A stretch of DNA of 64,000 bases from Desulfuromonas sp. AOP6 (GTDB lineage Bacteria > Desulfobacterota > Desulfuromonadia > Desulfuromonadales > SZUA-540): positions 1,454,001-1,518,000 of the forward strand of contig NZ_AP022810.1 in NCBI RefSeq assembly GCF_009731355.2, written 5' to 3'. The notes under the pieces are model-generated. The model saw only the letters and a list, made by a program, of their open reading frames with translations, searched no databases and was not told the DNA's origin. Position numbers and translations under genes: made by a program. Below are positions 20,909-30,734 of this stretch, piece by piece (positions within the stretch are counted from its first letter, which is position 1; the number at the start of each line of letters is the position of its first letter).

Positions 20909-21678
20909 CGGCCGTCAAGGGGGCTTTGCTGGAGGCGGAAGGGGTCTGCGTGACACGCCGGGACGCCCAAGGATCGCCCGTAGAAATTCTCAGGAAAATC
21001 GACATGCGGGCTCATCCTGGCCGGCTGACCGTGGTCTTTGGACCTTCCGGTGGCGGCAAGTCGACTCTTATACGGCTGTTGAACAGGCTTGAAGAACCGA
21101 CCGCCGGCAAAATTCTTCTCGCTGGAGAAAATGTGATTCGCATGGATCCCATTCGGCTGCGACAGCGTGTAGGGCTTGTGTCGCAGCGCCCCTTCATATT
21201 TCCTGGCACCGTACTGGATAATCTGCAGCGCCCCTTCGCCTATCGTCGTCAGTCTCCACCCTCCGTGGATGGTGGTGAGATTCTCACCGTTTTGGAGGCT
21301 TGTCGCCTTTCTCGCGAGATGCTGACTCGGCAGGCCCGCACGCTGTCCATCGGGCAGCAACAGCGGGTTTCCCTGGCGCGAACGCTCATAACCGATCCGG
21401 AAGTACTTCTTCTCGACGAACCGACCAGCGCCCTCGACCGGCCAACGGGGGACCTCTTGGCGCAGACGCTGAAAAACATTTGCCAAACCCGTAACCTGAC
21501 GCTGGTGATGGTCAGTCATGACCTGCGCATGGTCGAACACATCGGGGATTATCTTTACTACCTTGACGGTGGCTGTATTCTTGAAGAGGGTAGTGTCAGT
21601 GATGTCCTGAGTCGACCCCAGACAGACTCTCTGCGGCGCTTTCTGGCGGAACCCTGGGAACGCGCGGTGGAGGAATAG
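20905..21678 (+). CDS. ABC transporter ATP-binding protein (FetA-like)
   Basis: A 257-aa ATPase with Walker A GPSGGGKST (46-54), Q-loop VGLVSQRPFIFPGTV, signature LSIGQQQRVSLAR, Walker B VLLLDEPTSALD and a switch His in VMVSHDL. It is immediately followed (1 bp) by a FetB-type permease, so the pair resembles E. coli FetAB, linked to iron export and oxidative-stress resistance. ATG 20905 forms an ATGA overlap with the UDG stop. The same frame is open for 102 codons upstream but that stretch is the UDG gene in another frame. Confidence 0.85.
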   Translation: MTAVKGALLEAEGVCVTRRDAQGSPVEILRKIDMRAHPGRLTVVFGPSGGGKSTLIRLLNRLEEPTAGKILLAGENVIRMDPIRLRQRVGLVSQRPFIFPGTVLDNLQRPFAYRRQSPPSVDGGEILTVLEACRLSREMLTRQARTLSIGQQQRVSLARTLITDPEVLLLDEPTSALDRPTGDLLAQTLKNICQTRNLTLVMVSHDLRMVEHIGDYLYYLDGGCILEEGSVSDVLSRPQTDSLRRFLAEPWERAVEE

Positions 21679-21679
21679 G

Positions 21680-22480
21680 ATGGAACAGGCGGAACTGATC
21701 GTTCTTGATACCATTGATCTTGTCTGGGCCTACGGTTTGATTCTGTTGACCTTCGGGTTGGCGCGGCTGCAGAAAGTCGGTCAGGAAAAAGAGTTTCTAT
21801 GGGCTTCTGTACGCATGGTCGCCCAACTGTTGGCCATCGGCTATACCCTGCATCTCGTGTTTGCCATTCGCAGTCCTTTGCCCGTTCTTCTCATCCTGTT
21901 GGTCATGGCTGGTTTTTCTGTCCAGGTCATGGCCGGGCGCGTCAAAGGAAGGATGCCCGGTTTTTACAGGGTCGTCGGCGTCTCAATCCTTGTTGGCTGT
22001 GGTCTGGTCTCTTTCTATTTCTGCCTGGTGGTGGTGGGGTTCACTCCTTGGTACGACCCACGCTATCTCATTCCCTTGGTCGGAATGATCATCGGCAACT
22101 CCATGAACGGCGCCAGTCTGGCGGCGGAACGACTGCACAGCGAGCTGGCTGAACGAAAGGACGAGATTGAAGCGGCCCTTTGTCTGGGGGCGACCTCACG
22201 GCAAGCTTCCCAGGAGGCCATGCGCAGCGCTTTTCGGGCAGCCTTGATCCCGGCGACCAATACCATGGCCGCCATGGGGATTGTTTCTCTTCCCGGCATG
22301 ATGACAGGGCAGATTCTGTCAGGCACCGAGCCCGTTGTGGCGGTCAAATATCAGATCGCCATCATGTGCGCCATTACCGGTGCTGTGGCCATCACCACCT
22401 TTCTCATTGTACATCGAGGCTATCGCACTTATTTCTCCCGGGCACACCAGCTTCTGGATTTGTCAGCGCCGAAATCCTGA
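21680..22480 (+). CDS. fetB: FetB/YbbM-type ABC transporter permease
   Basis: A 266-residue inner-membrane protein with about seven hydrophobic segments and the family hallmarks WASVRMVAQLLAIGYTLHLVF, LIPLVGMIIGNSMNGASLAAERL, EAALCLGATSRQASQEAMRSAFRAALIPATN and GIVSLPGMMTGQILSG. Homologues include E. coli FetB (putative iron exporter). GGAGGAATAGG precedes ATG 21680. Substrate assignment to iron is by homology only; aluminium and other roles have been reported for related plant and bacterial proteins. Confidence 0.83.
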   Translation: MEQAELIVLDTIDLVWAYGLILLTFGLARLQKVGQEKEFLWASVRMVAQLLAIGYTLHLVFAIRSPLPVLLILLVMAGFSVQVMAGRVKGRMPGFYRVVGVSILVGCGLVSFYFCLVVVGFTPWYDPRYLIPLVGMIIGNSMNGASLAAERLHSELAERKDEIEAALCLGATSRQASQEAMRSAFRAALIPATNTMAAMGIVSLPGMMTGQILSGTEPVVAVKYQIAIMCAITGAVAITTFLIVHRGYRTYFSRAHQLLDLSAPKS

Positions 22481-22534
22481 AACAACGACCGTCTGAACCC
22501 TATGGGGGAAGAAAGTCCAGGCGCGGCCCGGCCC

Positions 22535-23944
22535 TTAAGACTGTGGCTTGCGATGGGGATTGTCGAGGTTCAGTCGCTTCATCTTTTCCACGAGCGTCGT
22601 GCGGTTGATATTCAGCAGCACAGCAGCCTTGGCCTTAACTCCCTTACTCAACTCCAACGCTTCCGAAATCATGCCCCGTTCGATATCCGCCAGAATCTTG
22701 TCCATGTTGATCCCCGTGTCTTCCACCTTTGGGGCTCGGTAATCAGGCCTTGACGTATTGTATTCACCGCCACCGACGTGCTGGGGCAGATCCCGTCTCT
22801 CGATGCGCTCCCCATCGGTGAGGGCAACCGTCCTCTCAATGACATTTTCCATCTCACGAACGTTTCCCGGCCAGTCATAAGCTTCGAGGGCCTGCATGGC
22901 TTCGGGGGAGACAGACATGAGTGAACGTTTCATTTCCTTGCAGATCTTCTGCAGGAAGTGCCGTGCCAGCAGGGCAATGTCCTCGCGGCGGTCCCGTAGC
23001 GGTGGCAACAGGATAGGGATGACATTGAGGCGGTAATAGAGGTCTTCCCTGAATAGTCCTCTTTTGACCCGGTCTTCCAGGTTCGAGTTGGTAGCCGAGA
23101 CCACCCGGACGTTAAGTTTCAGCTTTTTGCTGCCACCAACCCTCTCAACTTCCTGCTCCTGGAGCACCCTTAGCAGCTTCATCTGTAAATGCATCGGCAT
23201 GGTGCCTATCTCGTCCAGAAAGATCGTACCATTGTTGGCAGTCTCGAATTTGCCGGGCTTGTCCAGCACCGCTCCGGTAAAAGAACCTCGTACATGGCCA
23301 AAAAGCTCGCTTTCCAGAAGGTCGGCCGGAATCGCCCCGCAGTTGATGGCGACAAAAGGTTGCTCCTTGCGACTGCTGTTGTAATGAATGGCGCGGGCCA
23401 CCAGTTCCTTGCCTGTCCCCGATTCACCCAGGATCAGGATCGTTGAATCGGTCTGGACGATTCTCTCCATGCGGGAAAAAACCTGCTGGATGGCCAGGCT
23501 GTTGCCGATAATATTTTCAAACTTGTATTTTCCGCGCAGTTGTCGGCGCAGGTAGAGGTTTTCGGCGACCAGTTGACTTTTTTCCAGCGCCTTGGCCACC
23601 AGTATTTTCAGTTTTTCGATATTGAATGGTTTGGTGATGTAGTCGAAAGCCCCTTCTTTCATGGCCTCTACGGCAGTTTCGGCCGAAGCGTTTCCTGTAA
23701 TCAGGATGACGTTGGTGTAGGGGGAGTCGACTTTGACTTTTTTGAGAATGTCGATGCCGCTGACGCCTGGGAGAAACAGATCCGTTATGACGATCTCAAA
23801 AGGTGTGCTCTGCATGATTTGCAGCGCTTCTTCACCGGACTCCGTTGCCTGGACGCTGTAGCCGGCGCTGGTAAGCAGCATGGACAGTGCATCCCTGTTG
23901 TTGGCTTCATCGTCGATGATCAAAATCTGTGAAAGGTTGTTCAT
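22535..23944 (-). CDS. Orphan NtrC-type sigma-54 response regulator with GSFTGA variant
   Basis: A 469-aa enhancer-binding protein with REC domain (ILIIDDEANNRD, TDLFLPGVSG, TKPFN; residues 1-120), AAA+ domain (GESGTGKELVARAIH Walker A, GTIFLDEIG Walker B, R-finger region FREDLYYRLNVIPI) and a Fis-type helix-turn-helix (AAVLLNINRTTLVEKMKRLNL). The sigma-54-contact loop reads GHVRGSFTGA, so the usual GAFTGA is GSFTGA. No kinase gene is adjacent. The gene is convergent with fetB and divergent from nfeD. Targets are not evident. Confidence 0.93.
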   Translation of the reverse strand: MNNLSQILIIDDEANNRDALSMLLTSAGYSVQATESGEEALQIMQSTPFEIVITDLFLPGVSGIDILKKVKVDSPYTNVILITGNASAETAVEAMKEGAFDYITKPFNIEKLKILVAKALEKSQLVAENLYLRRQLRGKYKFENIIGNSLAIQQVFSRMERIVQTDSTILILGESGTGKELVARAIHYNSSRKEQPFVAINCGAIPADLLESELFGHVRGSFTGAVLDKPGKFETANNGTIFLDEIGTMPMHLQMKLLRVLQEQEVERVGGSKKLKLNVRVVSATNSNLEDRVKRGLFREDLYYRLNVIPILLPPLRDRREDIALLARHFLQKICKEMKRSLMSVSPEAMQALEAYDWPGNVREMENVIERTVALTDGERIERRDLPQHVGGGEYNTSRPDYRAPKVEDTGINMDKILADIERGMISEALELSKGVKAKAAVLLNINRTTLVEKMKRLNLDNPHRKPQS

Positions 23945-24101
23945 GGCATCTCCTGAACGAAATGAAAGGAGGCGTCAGATCTTTGACGGTCTGTACCTTA
24001 GCATAGGGCTCTTCAAGTGGCAAGATCCCTTGTCACAGGTGTCACGAGGGTGACTGTTCGCATTTTTGACAGGCTGGGTGGGGTGCGGTAATCTTTTCTG
24101 C

Positions 24102-25484
24102 ATGAACGCATTTCTACGAACATGCCTGCTGCTGATACCCCTTTTTTTCTGGGCCACCCCGGCACCCGGGGAACCCGGAGCCGTTATCCGGGTTGTGCGC
24201 GTCAACGCGGCCATAACTCCCACCGTGGCCGATTTTATTGCGACTGAACTCAACAGGGCCAACGATAACGCAGACAAGGCCTTTTTGTTGGAGGTAGACA
24301 CACCGGGTGGCCTTGATATCGCCATGCGGGATATTATCAAGGCGATGTTGGCCTCGCGCATTCCCGTCATTGTGTATGTCTATCCTGCCGGCGCGCGGGC
24401 TGCTTCGGCCGGCGCACTCATTGCCCTGGCCGCAGATTTTGTGGTCATGGCACCCGGAACCAATATTGGCGCCGCTCACCCGGTAGCCGTTGGTCCTGGT
24501 GGCCAGCAGGACACGACCATGATGGACAAGGTGCTCGCGGATGCGGTGGCCTACGCCCGTAGCCTTGCCGAACAGCGCGGACGGAATGTGGACTGGGCCG
24601 AGCGCATCGTGCGGGAAAGTATTTCCACGTCGGCATCGGAAGCACTGCAGATTAAGGTCATCGATCTGATTGCCTCCGATGAAAAGGAACTGATCGCGGG
24701 GCTATCGGGTCGGCGCTATCTGCGCCAAGGGCAAGCCCTGATGCTGGACATTGCCGACTCCGAACTGCTCTTCGTCGAGATGAGCTGGCGACAGAAAATT
24801 CTCGCGACCATCAGCAACCCTAATGTGGCCTACATGCTCCTTATGCTTGGGATTATGGGGATATTTTTCGAGATCTCCCAACCCGGTGTGGTTTTTCCCG
24901 GGGCTCTTGGTGCTATCGCGCTTTTGCTGGCGCTCTTCGCCTTCCAGACACTGCCGATCAATTATGCCGGTGTTTTGCTGATTCTACTGGCTATCGTCCT
25001 TTTTATTCTCGAAGTGAAAATCGTCTCCTATGGCATGCTTTCTATCGGCGGTCTTGTCTCCATGACCCTGGGGTCTTTGATGCTCATAGAAAGTTCCGAG
25101 CCCTATCTGCAGATATCCCGTACCATCATCGCTGCCACAACGGCTGTTTTTGGCGGATTCTTCCTGTTGGTCGTATTTTTTGTTGTGCGAACACAGAAAA
25201 CCCGCTTTATCTCAGGGGCTGAGGGCATGGTTGGGGAACGGGGACAGGCAGTGACGGCCATCCACGAGGAAGGGAGGGTCTTCGTGCACGGAGAGTACTG
25301 GAATGCTTATTCTAAACAGCCAGTTGGCAAAGACCAGGCTGTTATCGTGGTCCGCATGGAGGGACATCTCCGGATGGAAGTGGCCCCATGGCCTGCCAGT
25401 GAACCCACGACCTACACTGTTCCTCAACAGAGTGCTGCTGACTCCAGGCATGACGTAACGACGGACAAGGAGGAGGATTCATGA
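24102..25484 (+). CDS. NfeD-family membrane-bound ClpP-class serine protease
   Basis: A 460-residue protein with a signal peptide ([23 protein letters not shown]), a ClpP-like protease domain ([45 protein letters not shown] with the likely nucleophile in AASAG), four or five membrane helices from about residue 240 ([40 protein letters not shown] onward in segments) and a C-terminal OB fold ([30 protein letters not shown]). Family members cut the partner stomatin, encoded next. ATG 24102 is the first sensible start for the signal peptide; its ribosome site is weak. The stop overlaps the slipin start as ATGA. Confidence 0.9.
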   Translation: MNAFLRTCLLLIPLFFWATPAPGEPGAVIRVVRVNAAITPTVADFIATELNRANDNADKAFLLEVDTPGGLDIAMRDIIKAMLASRIPVIVYVYPAGARAASAGALIALAADFVVMAPGTNIGAAHPVAVGPGGQQDTTMMDKVLADAVAYARSLAEQRGRNVDWAERIVRESISTSASEALQIKVIDLIASDEKELIAGLSGRRYLRQGQALMLDIADSELLFVEMSWRQKILATISNPNVAYMLLMLGIMGIFFEISQPGVVFPGALGAIALLLALFAFQTLPINYAGVLLILLAIVLFILEVKIVSYGMLSIGGLVSMTLGSLMLIESSEPYLQISRTIIAATTAVFGGFFLLVVFFVVRTQKTRFISGAEGMVGERGQAVTAIHEEGRVFVHGEYWNAYSKQPVGKDQAVIVVRMEGHLRMEVAPWPASEPTTYTVPQQSAADSRHDVTTDKEEDS

Positions 25485-26260
25485 TACCTGTTGGTCTCAT
25501 CGGTTGGGCGGTTGTCCTAGGATTGTTGCTTTTTATTGTTGTCCAGGCGGTCCAGATTCTCATGGAATATGAGCGGGGGGTCGTCTTTCGTCTGGGGAGA
25601 TTTTCCTCGGTGAAAGGCCCCGGCCTCCGGCTGATTATTCCCTTTGTCGACCGGTTGGTTAAAATAAGTCTTCGCACGGTGGCCATGGACGTGCCACCTC
25701 AGGATGTCATCACCAAGGACAATGTGTCTGTCAAGGTCAACGCCGTTCTCTACTTTCGCGTGCTTTCCCCCGAAAAGGCTCTGATTGAAGTGGAGAACTA
25801 TCTGTACGCAACCAGCCAGTTGGCCCAGACGTCTCTGCGCAGTGTGCTCGGGCAGTCTGATCTGGATGATCTGCTGTCCCACCGGGATCGTATCAATCAG
25901 GAACTGCAGAACATTCTTGACAGGCAGACAGATCCCTGGGGCGTCAAGGTTTCAAACGTTGAAATAAAGCATGTGGATCTGCCGGCGGAAATGCAGCGTG
26001 CCATGGCACGGCAGGCGGAAGCGGAAAGGGAAAGACGATCCAAGGTTATTCATGCCGAAGGGGAATACCAGGCTTCTCAGAAACTTTCTGAGGCGGCGGA
26101 GGTTATGAGCCATCAGCCCACGGCATTGCAACTGCGTTTTTTGCAAACCCTTACGGAAGTCGCCACCGAAAAGAACTCGACCATCATTTTTCCGGTTCCC
26201 ATCGACCTCATTCAACCTTTTTTGGATTCCCGCAAGAAAGGAATTTCCTCTTCTGATTGA
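25481..26260 (+). CDS. SPFH-domain slipin (stomatin-like membrane protein)
   Basis: A 259-aa protein with one N-terminal membrane helix ([21 protein letters not shown]) and an SPFH/band 7 domain ([54 protein letters not shown]) followed by a coiled coil ([25 protein letters not shown] in parts). Stomatins form oligomeric membrane scaffolds; NfeD-slipin pairs are conserved and thought to act in membrane quality control. ATGA overlap with nfeD, so translation is coupled. Confidence 0.93.
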   Translation: MIPVGLIGWAVVLGLLLFIVVQAVQILMEYERGVVFRLGRFSSVKGPGLRLIIPFVDRLVKISLRTVAMDVPPQDVITKDNVSVKVNAVLYFRVLSPEKALIEVENYLYATSQLAQTSLRSVLGQSDLDDLLSHRDRINQELQNILDRQTDPWGVKVSNVEIKHVDLPAEMQRAMARQAEAERERRSKVIHAEGEYQASQKLSEAAEVMSHQPTALQLRFLQTLTEVATEKNSTIIFPVPIDLIQPFLDSRKKGISSSD

Positions 26261-26578
26261 TTGCCGTTGACCCCTTGGGCGCATAGAGGCTTTCAGGGGC
26301 TTGATATCTTTTCCCTATGCGAAATATGGGATGCCCTGTGAGATGGGGTTGGTTTTATGCTGTGGAATCAAGGTGTTAAAATATAGAACAATATTTTATA
26401 TTGACAAGTGTATTTGCCTTTTGGTTATATGTGCGTCATCTTGTTTGTTGATATAACTGTTTAAATTTACGTAAAAAAAATCATTGAGACTAAATTTTAA
26501 GTGCGCCTGTAAGTGTTTTATTTTTGATAAATAGTTTGTTTGAGGTCGAAGATTTCATTTTCTTCTGGAGGAGGTTGA
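26261..26578. other. A/T-rich intergenic region with the pyc leader
   Basis: This 318-bp stretch holds no gene I can support. It is strikingly A/T-rich in its second half. It contains the promoter at 26401-26430 and then a leader of about 140 nt before the AGGAGG site of pyc. No riboswitch was recognised. Confidence 0.6.
26401..26430 (+). promoter_or_regulatory. Promoter of the pyruvate carboxylase gene
   Basis: Perfect -35 TTGACA at 26401-26406, 18-bp spacer, TTATAT at 26425-26430, within A/T-rich DNA. The implied 5' leader is about 140 nt long. Confidence 0.6.
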
Positions 26579-29500
26579 ATGTCCGTCAAGAAATTCAAGA
26601 AAATACTGGCCGCCAATCGTGGAGAGATTGCTATTCGCATTTTTCGAGCTTGTACGGAATTGGGAATCAAGACCGTCGCTATTTACTCGGACGAGGATAA
26701 GCTGTCTCTTCATCGCTATAAGGCGGATGAAGCCTATCTGATCGGCAAAGGTAAAGGACCGATCGATGCCTATCTGGGTATTGACGAAATCATAGATCTG
26801 GCGAGGCGCAAAGAGGTGGATGCCATTCATCCTGGCTATGGTTTCCTCTCAGAAAATCCTGACTTTGCCGAAGCCTGCGCCCGTGCCGGCATTGCCTTTA
26901 TTGGACCCACCCCGGAGATTCAGCGACGTCTTGGCGACAAGGTTTCCGGACGGCAGGTGGCTCTGGCTTGCGGCGTTCCCGTCGTACCTGGAACCGAGAA
27001 GCCTATCGCCACGGAAGAGGAAGCCCTGATATTCGCCAAGTCATGCGGCTATCCCATCATCGTCAAGGCCTCCGCTGGCGGAGGCGGCCGTGGCATGCGC
27101 GTGGTTCGCAACCAGAAAGAGCTTCTGGAAGGGCTCAAATCCGCCGCCTCCGAGGCCAAGGCAGCTTTTGGCAATGCCGCTGTCTTTCTGGAAAAGTACA
27201 TTGAAAATCCAAAGCATGTCGAAGTGCAGATTCTGGGTGATTCCCACGGCAATATCGTGCATCTCTATGAGCGCGACTGCTCCATTCAGCGCCGACACCA
27301 GAAGGTGATCGAGATGGCACCGTCACTCTACCTCACTGAGGAAAAACGGGCTGAACTGTGCGGATATGCCATGAAGATTGCCCGCGAGGTGGGCTATGTC
27401 AATGCGGGCACCATCGAATTTCTGACAGACCGGGAAGGAAAATTTTACTTCATCGAGGTCAATCCTCGCATCCAGGTCGAGCACACGGTGACGGAAATGG
27501 TTACCGCGCGCAATCTGGTCCAGGCTCAGATCCGCATTGCTGAAGGACATAAACTGTCCGATCCGGAGATCAGCATCCAGAGCCAGGACGACATCCAGAT
27601 GCGCGGCTATGCCATTCAGTCGCGTATTACCACGGAAGATCCGCAGAACAGTTTTGCCCCTGATTTCGGCACCATCAAGGCTTTCCGCACGGCGGCCGGT
27701 TTTGGTGTGCGTCTTGACGCGGCGGCAGGTTATGCTGGCGCTCAGATCACCCCTCACTATGACTCTTTGCTCGTCAAGGTCTCCGCCCACGGTCTGACCT
27801 TCGCCGATGCCGCCCGCACCATGAACCGGGCCCTGCAGGAATTCCGCATCCGCGGGGTGAAGACGAATATCAGCTTCCTCGAAAAGGTCATCACCCATCC
27901 GACCTTTTTAGCGGGTAAGTGCGATACGTCCTTTTTGGATAACCATCCTGAACTTTTCGTCCTGCCTGCCAAGAAAGACCGGGCTACCAAGATTCTGCGC
28001 TGCATCGGCAACACGGTAGTCAATGGTTATCCTGGTATCAAGGTTCCGCTGCAGTTCAAGGACCTGCGTGAACCGGAGGTGCCGGATATCCCTTACGGCC
28101 AGGCCCATCCCCGTGGTTCAAGGGACATCCTGCTCGATAAGGGACCGGAAGGGCTGGCCGATTGGGCACTGAAACAGAAGAAGCTTCTGCTGACCGATAC
28201 CACTATGCGGGATGCCCACCAATCTCTTATGGCGACGCGCTTCCGTACTTTTGATCTCGATCGTATTGCCGAAGCAACCAGCCATTTGGGCGGTTCGCTG
28301 TTCTCGCTGGAGATGTGGGGCGGGGCGACTTTCGATGTTTCCATGCGTTTTTTGCGGGAAGACCCCTGGGAGCGGCTTGATCGTTTGCGCAAAAAGGTTC
28401 CCAATATCCTGTTCCAGATGCTGCTGCGTGGCTCCAATGCCGTCGGTTATACCAATTACCCTGACAACGTGGTGCAGGAGTTTGTGGCCAAGGCAGCCGA
28501 AAGCGGTATTGATATCTTCCGTGTTTTCGACTCGCTGAACTGGACCAAAGGGATGAGTGTCGCCATGGATGCCGTGCGCAAGAACGACGCCGTCTGTGAA
28601 GCGGCCATGTGCTATACCGGTGACATTACCGACCCCAAACGGCATAAGTATCCCTTAAAGTATTATGTCGATCTGGCTAAAGAGCTGGAAAAGATGGGAG
28701 CCCATATCCTGGCGATCAAGGATATGGCTGGACTTCTTAAACCCTTCGCCGCCGAGAAACTGATCAAGGCGCTGAAAAACGAAATCGGCATCCCCATTCA
28801 CCTGCATACCCACGACACCTCCAGCAACGGGGGAGCCATGCTGCTCATGGCCACCCAGGCCGGGGTGGATATCGTCGATTGTGCTCTCTCTTCCGTATCG
28901 GGCCTGACGGCGCAGCCCAACCTCAATGCTCTGGTTTCCACTCTTAAAGGGACTATCTGGGATCCCAAGGTCGACGAAGAGGGCCTGCAGAAGCTGGCCA
29001 ACTACTGGGAGACGGTCAGACCCTATTATGCCCCCTTTGAATCAGAACTTCGCAGCGGTACCGCTCAGGTTTACTATCATGAAATCCCCGGCGGTCAGTA
29101 TTCCAACTACAAGCCGCAGGTAGAAGGTCTCGGTCTCGGTCATCGCTGGGAAGAGTGCAAAGAGATGTACCGCAAGGTCAACGACATGTTCGGGGATCTG
29201 GTCAAAGTGACGCCATCTTCCAAAATTGTCGGCGACATGGCCATGTTCATGGTGCAAAACAATCTGCAGCCCGAGGACGTTTTCGAGCGGGGCGAGGAAC
29301 TCACCTTTCCGCAGGGTGTGGTCGATTTCTTCAAAGGGATGATTGGTCAACCATATGGTGGCTTCCCGGAAGAGTTGCAGAAGATCATTCTCAAGGGAGA
29401 GGCGCCACTGACCTGCCGGCCGGGAGAACTGCTGGAACCGGTGGATTTCGCCGCTAAGAAAGCCGAGGTGGAAAAGAAGCTTGGTCATTCCATAAGTGAT

Positions 29501-30025
29501 CGTGAGGTTCTTTCCGCTGTTCTTTACCCTGGCGTTTTTGAAGAGTTCGACCGCTATCGCCAGGAATACAGCGACACTTCATTCCTGCCCACCCCAGTCT
29601 TCTTTTATGGTCTGGGCGTCGGCGATGAGACCAGCATTGACATCGAACCGGGCAAGACCCTGATTGTCAAACTCAATGCCATCGGTCGCGTTCAGGAGGA
29701 TGGCACGCGCTCTATCTATTTTGAACTCAATGGCGAGCCTCGGCAGGTCACCGTCAAGGACCTCTCCATCGAAACCGGCGAGGTCTCTCACAAAAAGGCC
29801 GACCCTGACGATCCCAAGCAGATTGGCGCCCCGATGCCCGGCAAGATATTCAAGATTTTGGTCAACGCCGGGGACGAGGTCGCCGCTGGGGACACCTTGC
29901 TGTCGACAGAGGCCATGAAGATGGAGACCAACGTGAAAGCCAAAAAGGATGGTGTGGTGGCCGAGGTCTGCTTCAAAGAAGGAGAGCAGGTGCAGCAGGG
30001 CGATCTGCTGATTGTGCTGGAATAG
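26579..30025 (+). CDS. pyc: Pyruvate carboxylase, single-chain
   Basis: ATP- and biotin-dependent carboxylation of pyruvate to oxaloacetate, feeding the citric acid cycle and gluconeogenesis. The 1148-aa chain contains all domains: biotin carboxylase (residues 1-455; KILAANRGEIAIRIFRA, ASAGGGGRGMRV, EVNPRIQVEHTVTE), carboxyltransferase (about 530-820; LLTDTTMRDAHQSLMATR, HLHTHDTSSNGGAM with metal-binding HxH), the allosteric/PYC_OADA region, and a C-terminal biotinyl domain with EAMKMET where Lys1114 is biotinylated. GGAGGAGG precedes ATG 26579. Own promoter and terminator, so monocistronic. Confidence 0.97.
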   Translation: MSVKKFKKILAANRGEIAIRIFRACTELGIKTVAIYSDEDKLSLHRYKADEAYLIGKGKGPIDAYLGIDEIIDLARRKEVDAIHPGYGFLSENPDFAEACARAGIAFIGPTPEIQRRLGDKVSGRQVALACGVPVVPGTEKPIATEEEALIFAKSCGYPIIVKASAGGGGRGMRVVRNQKELLEGLKSAASEAKAAFGNAAVFLEKYIENPKHVEVQILGDSHGNIVHLYERDCSIQRRHQKVIEMAPSLYLTEEKRAELCGYAMKIAREVGYVNAGTIEFLTDREGKFYFIEVNPRIQVEHTVTEMVTARNLVQAQIRIAEGHKLSDPEISIQSQDDIQMRGYAIQSRITTEDPQNSFAPDFGTIKAFRTAAGFGVRLDAAAGYAGAQITPHYDSLLVKVSAHGLTFADAARTMNRALQEFRIRGVKTNISFLEKVITHPTFLAGKCDTSFLDNHPELFVLPAKKDRATKILRCIGNTVVNGYPGIKVPLQFKDLREPEVPDIPYGQAHPRGSRDILLDKGPEGLADWALKQKKLLLTDTTMRDAHQSLMATRFRTFDLDRIAEATSHLGGSLFSLEMWGGATFDVSMRFLREDPWERLDRLRKKVPNILFQMLLRGSNAVGYTNYPDNVVQEFVAKAAESGIDIFRVFDSLNWTKGMSVAMDAVRKNDAVCEAAMCYTGDITDPKRHKYPLKYYVDLAKELEKMGAHILAIKDMAGLLKPFAAEKLIKALKNEIGIPIHLHTHDTSSNGGAMLLMATQAGVDIVDCALSSVSGLTAQPNLNALVSTLKGTIWDPKVDEEGLQKLANYWETVRPYYAPFESELRSGTAQVYYHEIPGGQYSNYKPQVEGLGLGHRWEECKEMYRKVNDMFGDLVKVTPSSKIVGDMAMFMVQNNLQPEDVFERGEELTFPQGVVDFFKGMIGQPYGGFPEELQKIILKGEAPLTCRPGELLEPVDFAAKKAEVEKKLGHSISDREVLSAVLYPGVFEEFDRYRQEYSDTSFLPTPVFFYGLGVGDETSIDIEPGKTLIVKLNAIGRVQEDGTRSIYFELNGEPRQVTVKDLSIETGEVSHKKADPDDPKQIGAPMPGKIFKILVNAGDEVAAGDTLLSTEAMKMETNVKAKKDGVVAEVCFKEGEQVQQGDLLIVLE

Positions 30026-30047
30026 TAAGTTTCTAGGCAGCTTGAAT

Positions 30048-30092
30048 AAAAAAACAGGAGCCGGTGATTCTCTGCCGACTCCTGTTTTTTTT
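30048..30092. terminator. Terminator between pyc and prmA (both strands)
   Basis: ACAGGAGCCGG pairs with CCGACTCCTGT with one mismatch, flanked by A-run and an eight-T run, between convergent genes. Works for pyc on the plus strand and plausibly for the minus-strand genes. Confidence 0.85.
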
Positions 30093-30111
30093 ATGTGTGA
30101 TAAGTGACCAA

Positions 30112-30705
30112 TCAGTTCTTCTTCATCAGAACCGTGCTGAATTCGTCCAACATCCGGTTGCGAAGAATCTGGCAGCCGAGGCGTTCGTATTTTTGGCGTA
30201 CGTCGAAATTGTATTCCCAGAGTATCCCTGAAAGCAGGAGGAAGGCGCCTGGCGCCGCCCTGGGCACAAGCTCCTGAGCGACGGAGAGGAGAATGTCGCC
30301 GTAGATGTTCGCCAGAATGAGGTCAAAAGATCCGGCCGCGACCTGGTCCAGAGTGCCGCACAGGTGGTCAATTTTATCTTGGACGCCATTGAGATGACTG
30401 TGATGTCTGCAGGTGGTGACTGCCGCCGGATCGATATCGACACAAAGAGCGCGGGATGCCCCGAGTTTGAGGGCCGCTATGGCCAAAATGCCGGTGCCGC
30501 TGCCCAAATCGAGCAGCGTCTTTCCGGTGAAATCGGGGAGGTTCTCCAGGATTTCCAGGCAACTGGCGGTGGTTTCGTGTTCGCCCGAGCCGAAAGCTCC
30601 GGAAGCCATAATCAAGGGTAGACGATCATCCTGTACGGGGGCCTCTTCAGGGGGGTGAATACGAAAACGTTGTCCGATGGTAAAGGGAGCATACTCGCGT
30701 CCCAT
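30112..30705 (-). CDS. prmA: Short PrmA-like ribosomal protein L11 methyltransferase
   Basis: A 197-residue class I methyltransferase. MASGAFGSGEHETTASCLEIL matches the PrmA signature GxxFGTGxHxTT, followed by the SAM motif LLDLGSGTGILAIAALKLGA and the catalytic-type motif DLILANIYGDILL (N-[IL]-x-x). Ordinary PrmA is about 300 aa with an N-terminal L11-binding domain; that domain is absent here. ATG 30705 is supported by AAAGGA 9 nt upstream, so the short form looks genuine rather than a missed start, although the decayed gene upstream means a longer ancestral form cannot be excluded. Its protein target may not be L11. Confidence 0.75.
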   Translation of the reverse strand: MGREYAPFTIGQRFRIHPPEEAPVQDDRLPLIMASGAFGSGEHETTASCLEILENLPDFTGKTLLDLGSGTGILAIAALKLGASRALCVDIDPAAVTTCRHHSHLNGVQDKIDHLCGTLDQVAAGSFDLILANIYGDILLSVAQELVPRAAPGAFLLLSGILWEYNFDVRQKYERLGCQILRNRMLDEFSTVLMKKN

Positions 30706-30734
30706 AAGGGAATGTCCTTTCAAACTTATCCAGG

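Noticed and set aside
24017-24034. TGGCAAG...TTGT resembling a sigma-54 promoter before nfeD
   Set aside because: The distance between the GG and G(C) elements is one base too long and the GC doublet is GT, so it does not meet the -24/-12 rule.
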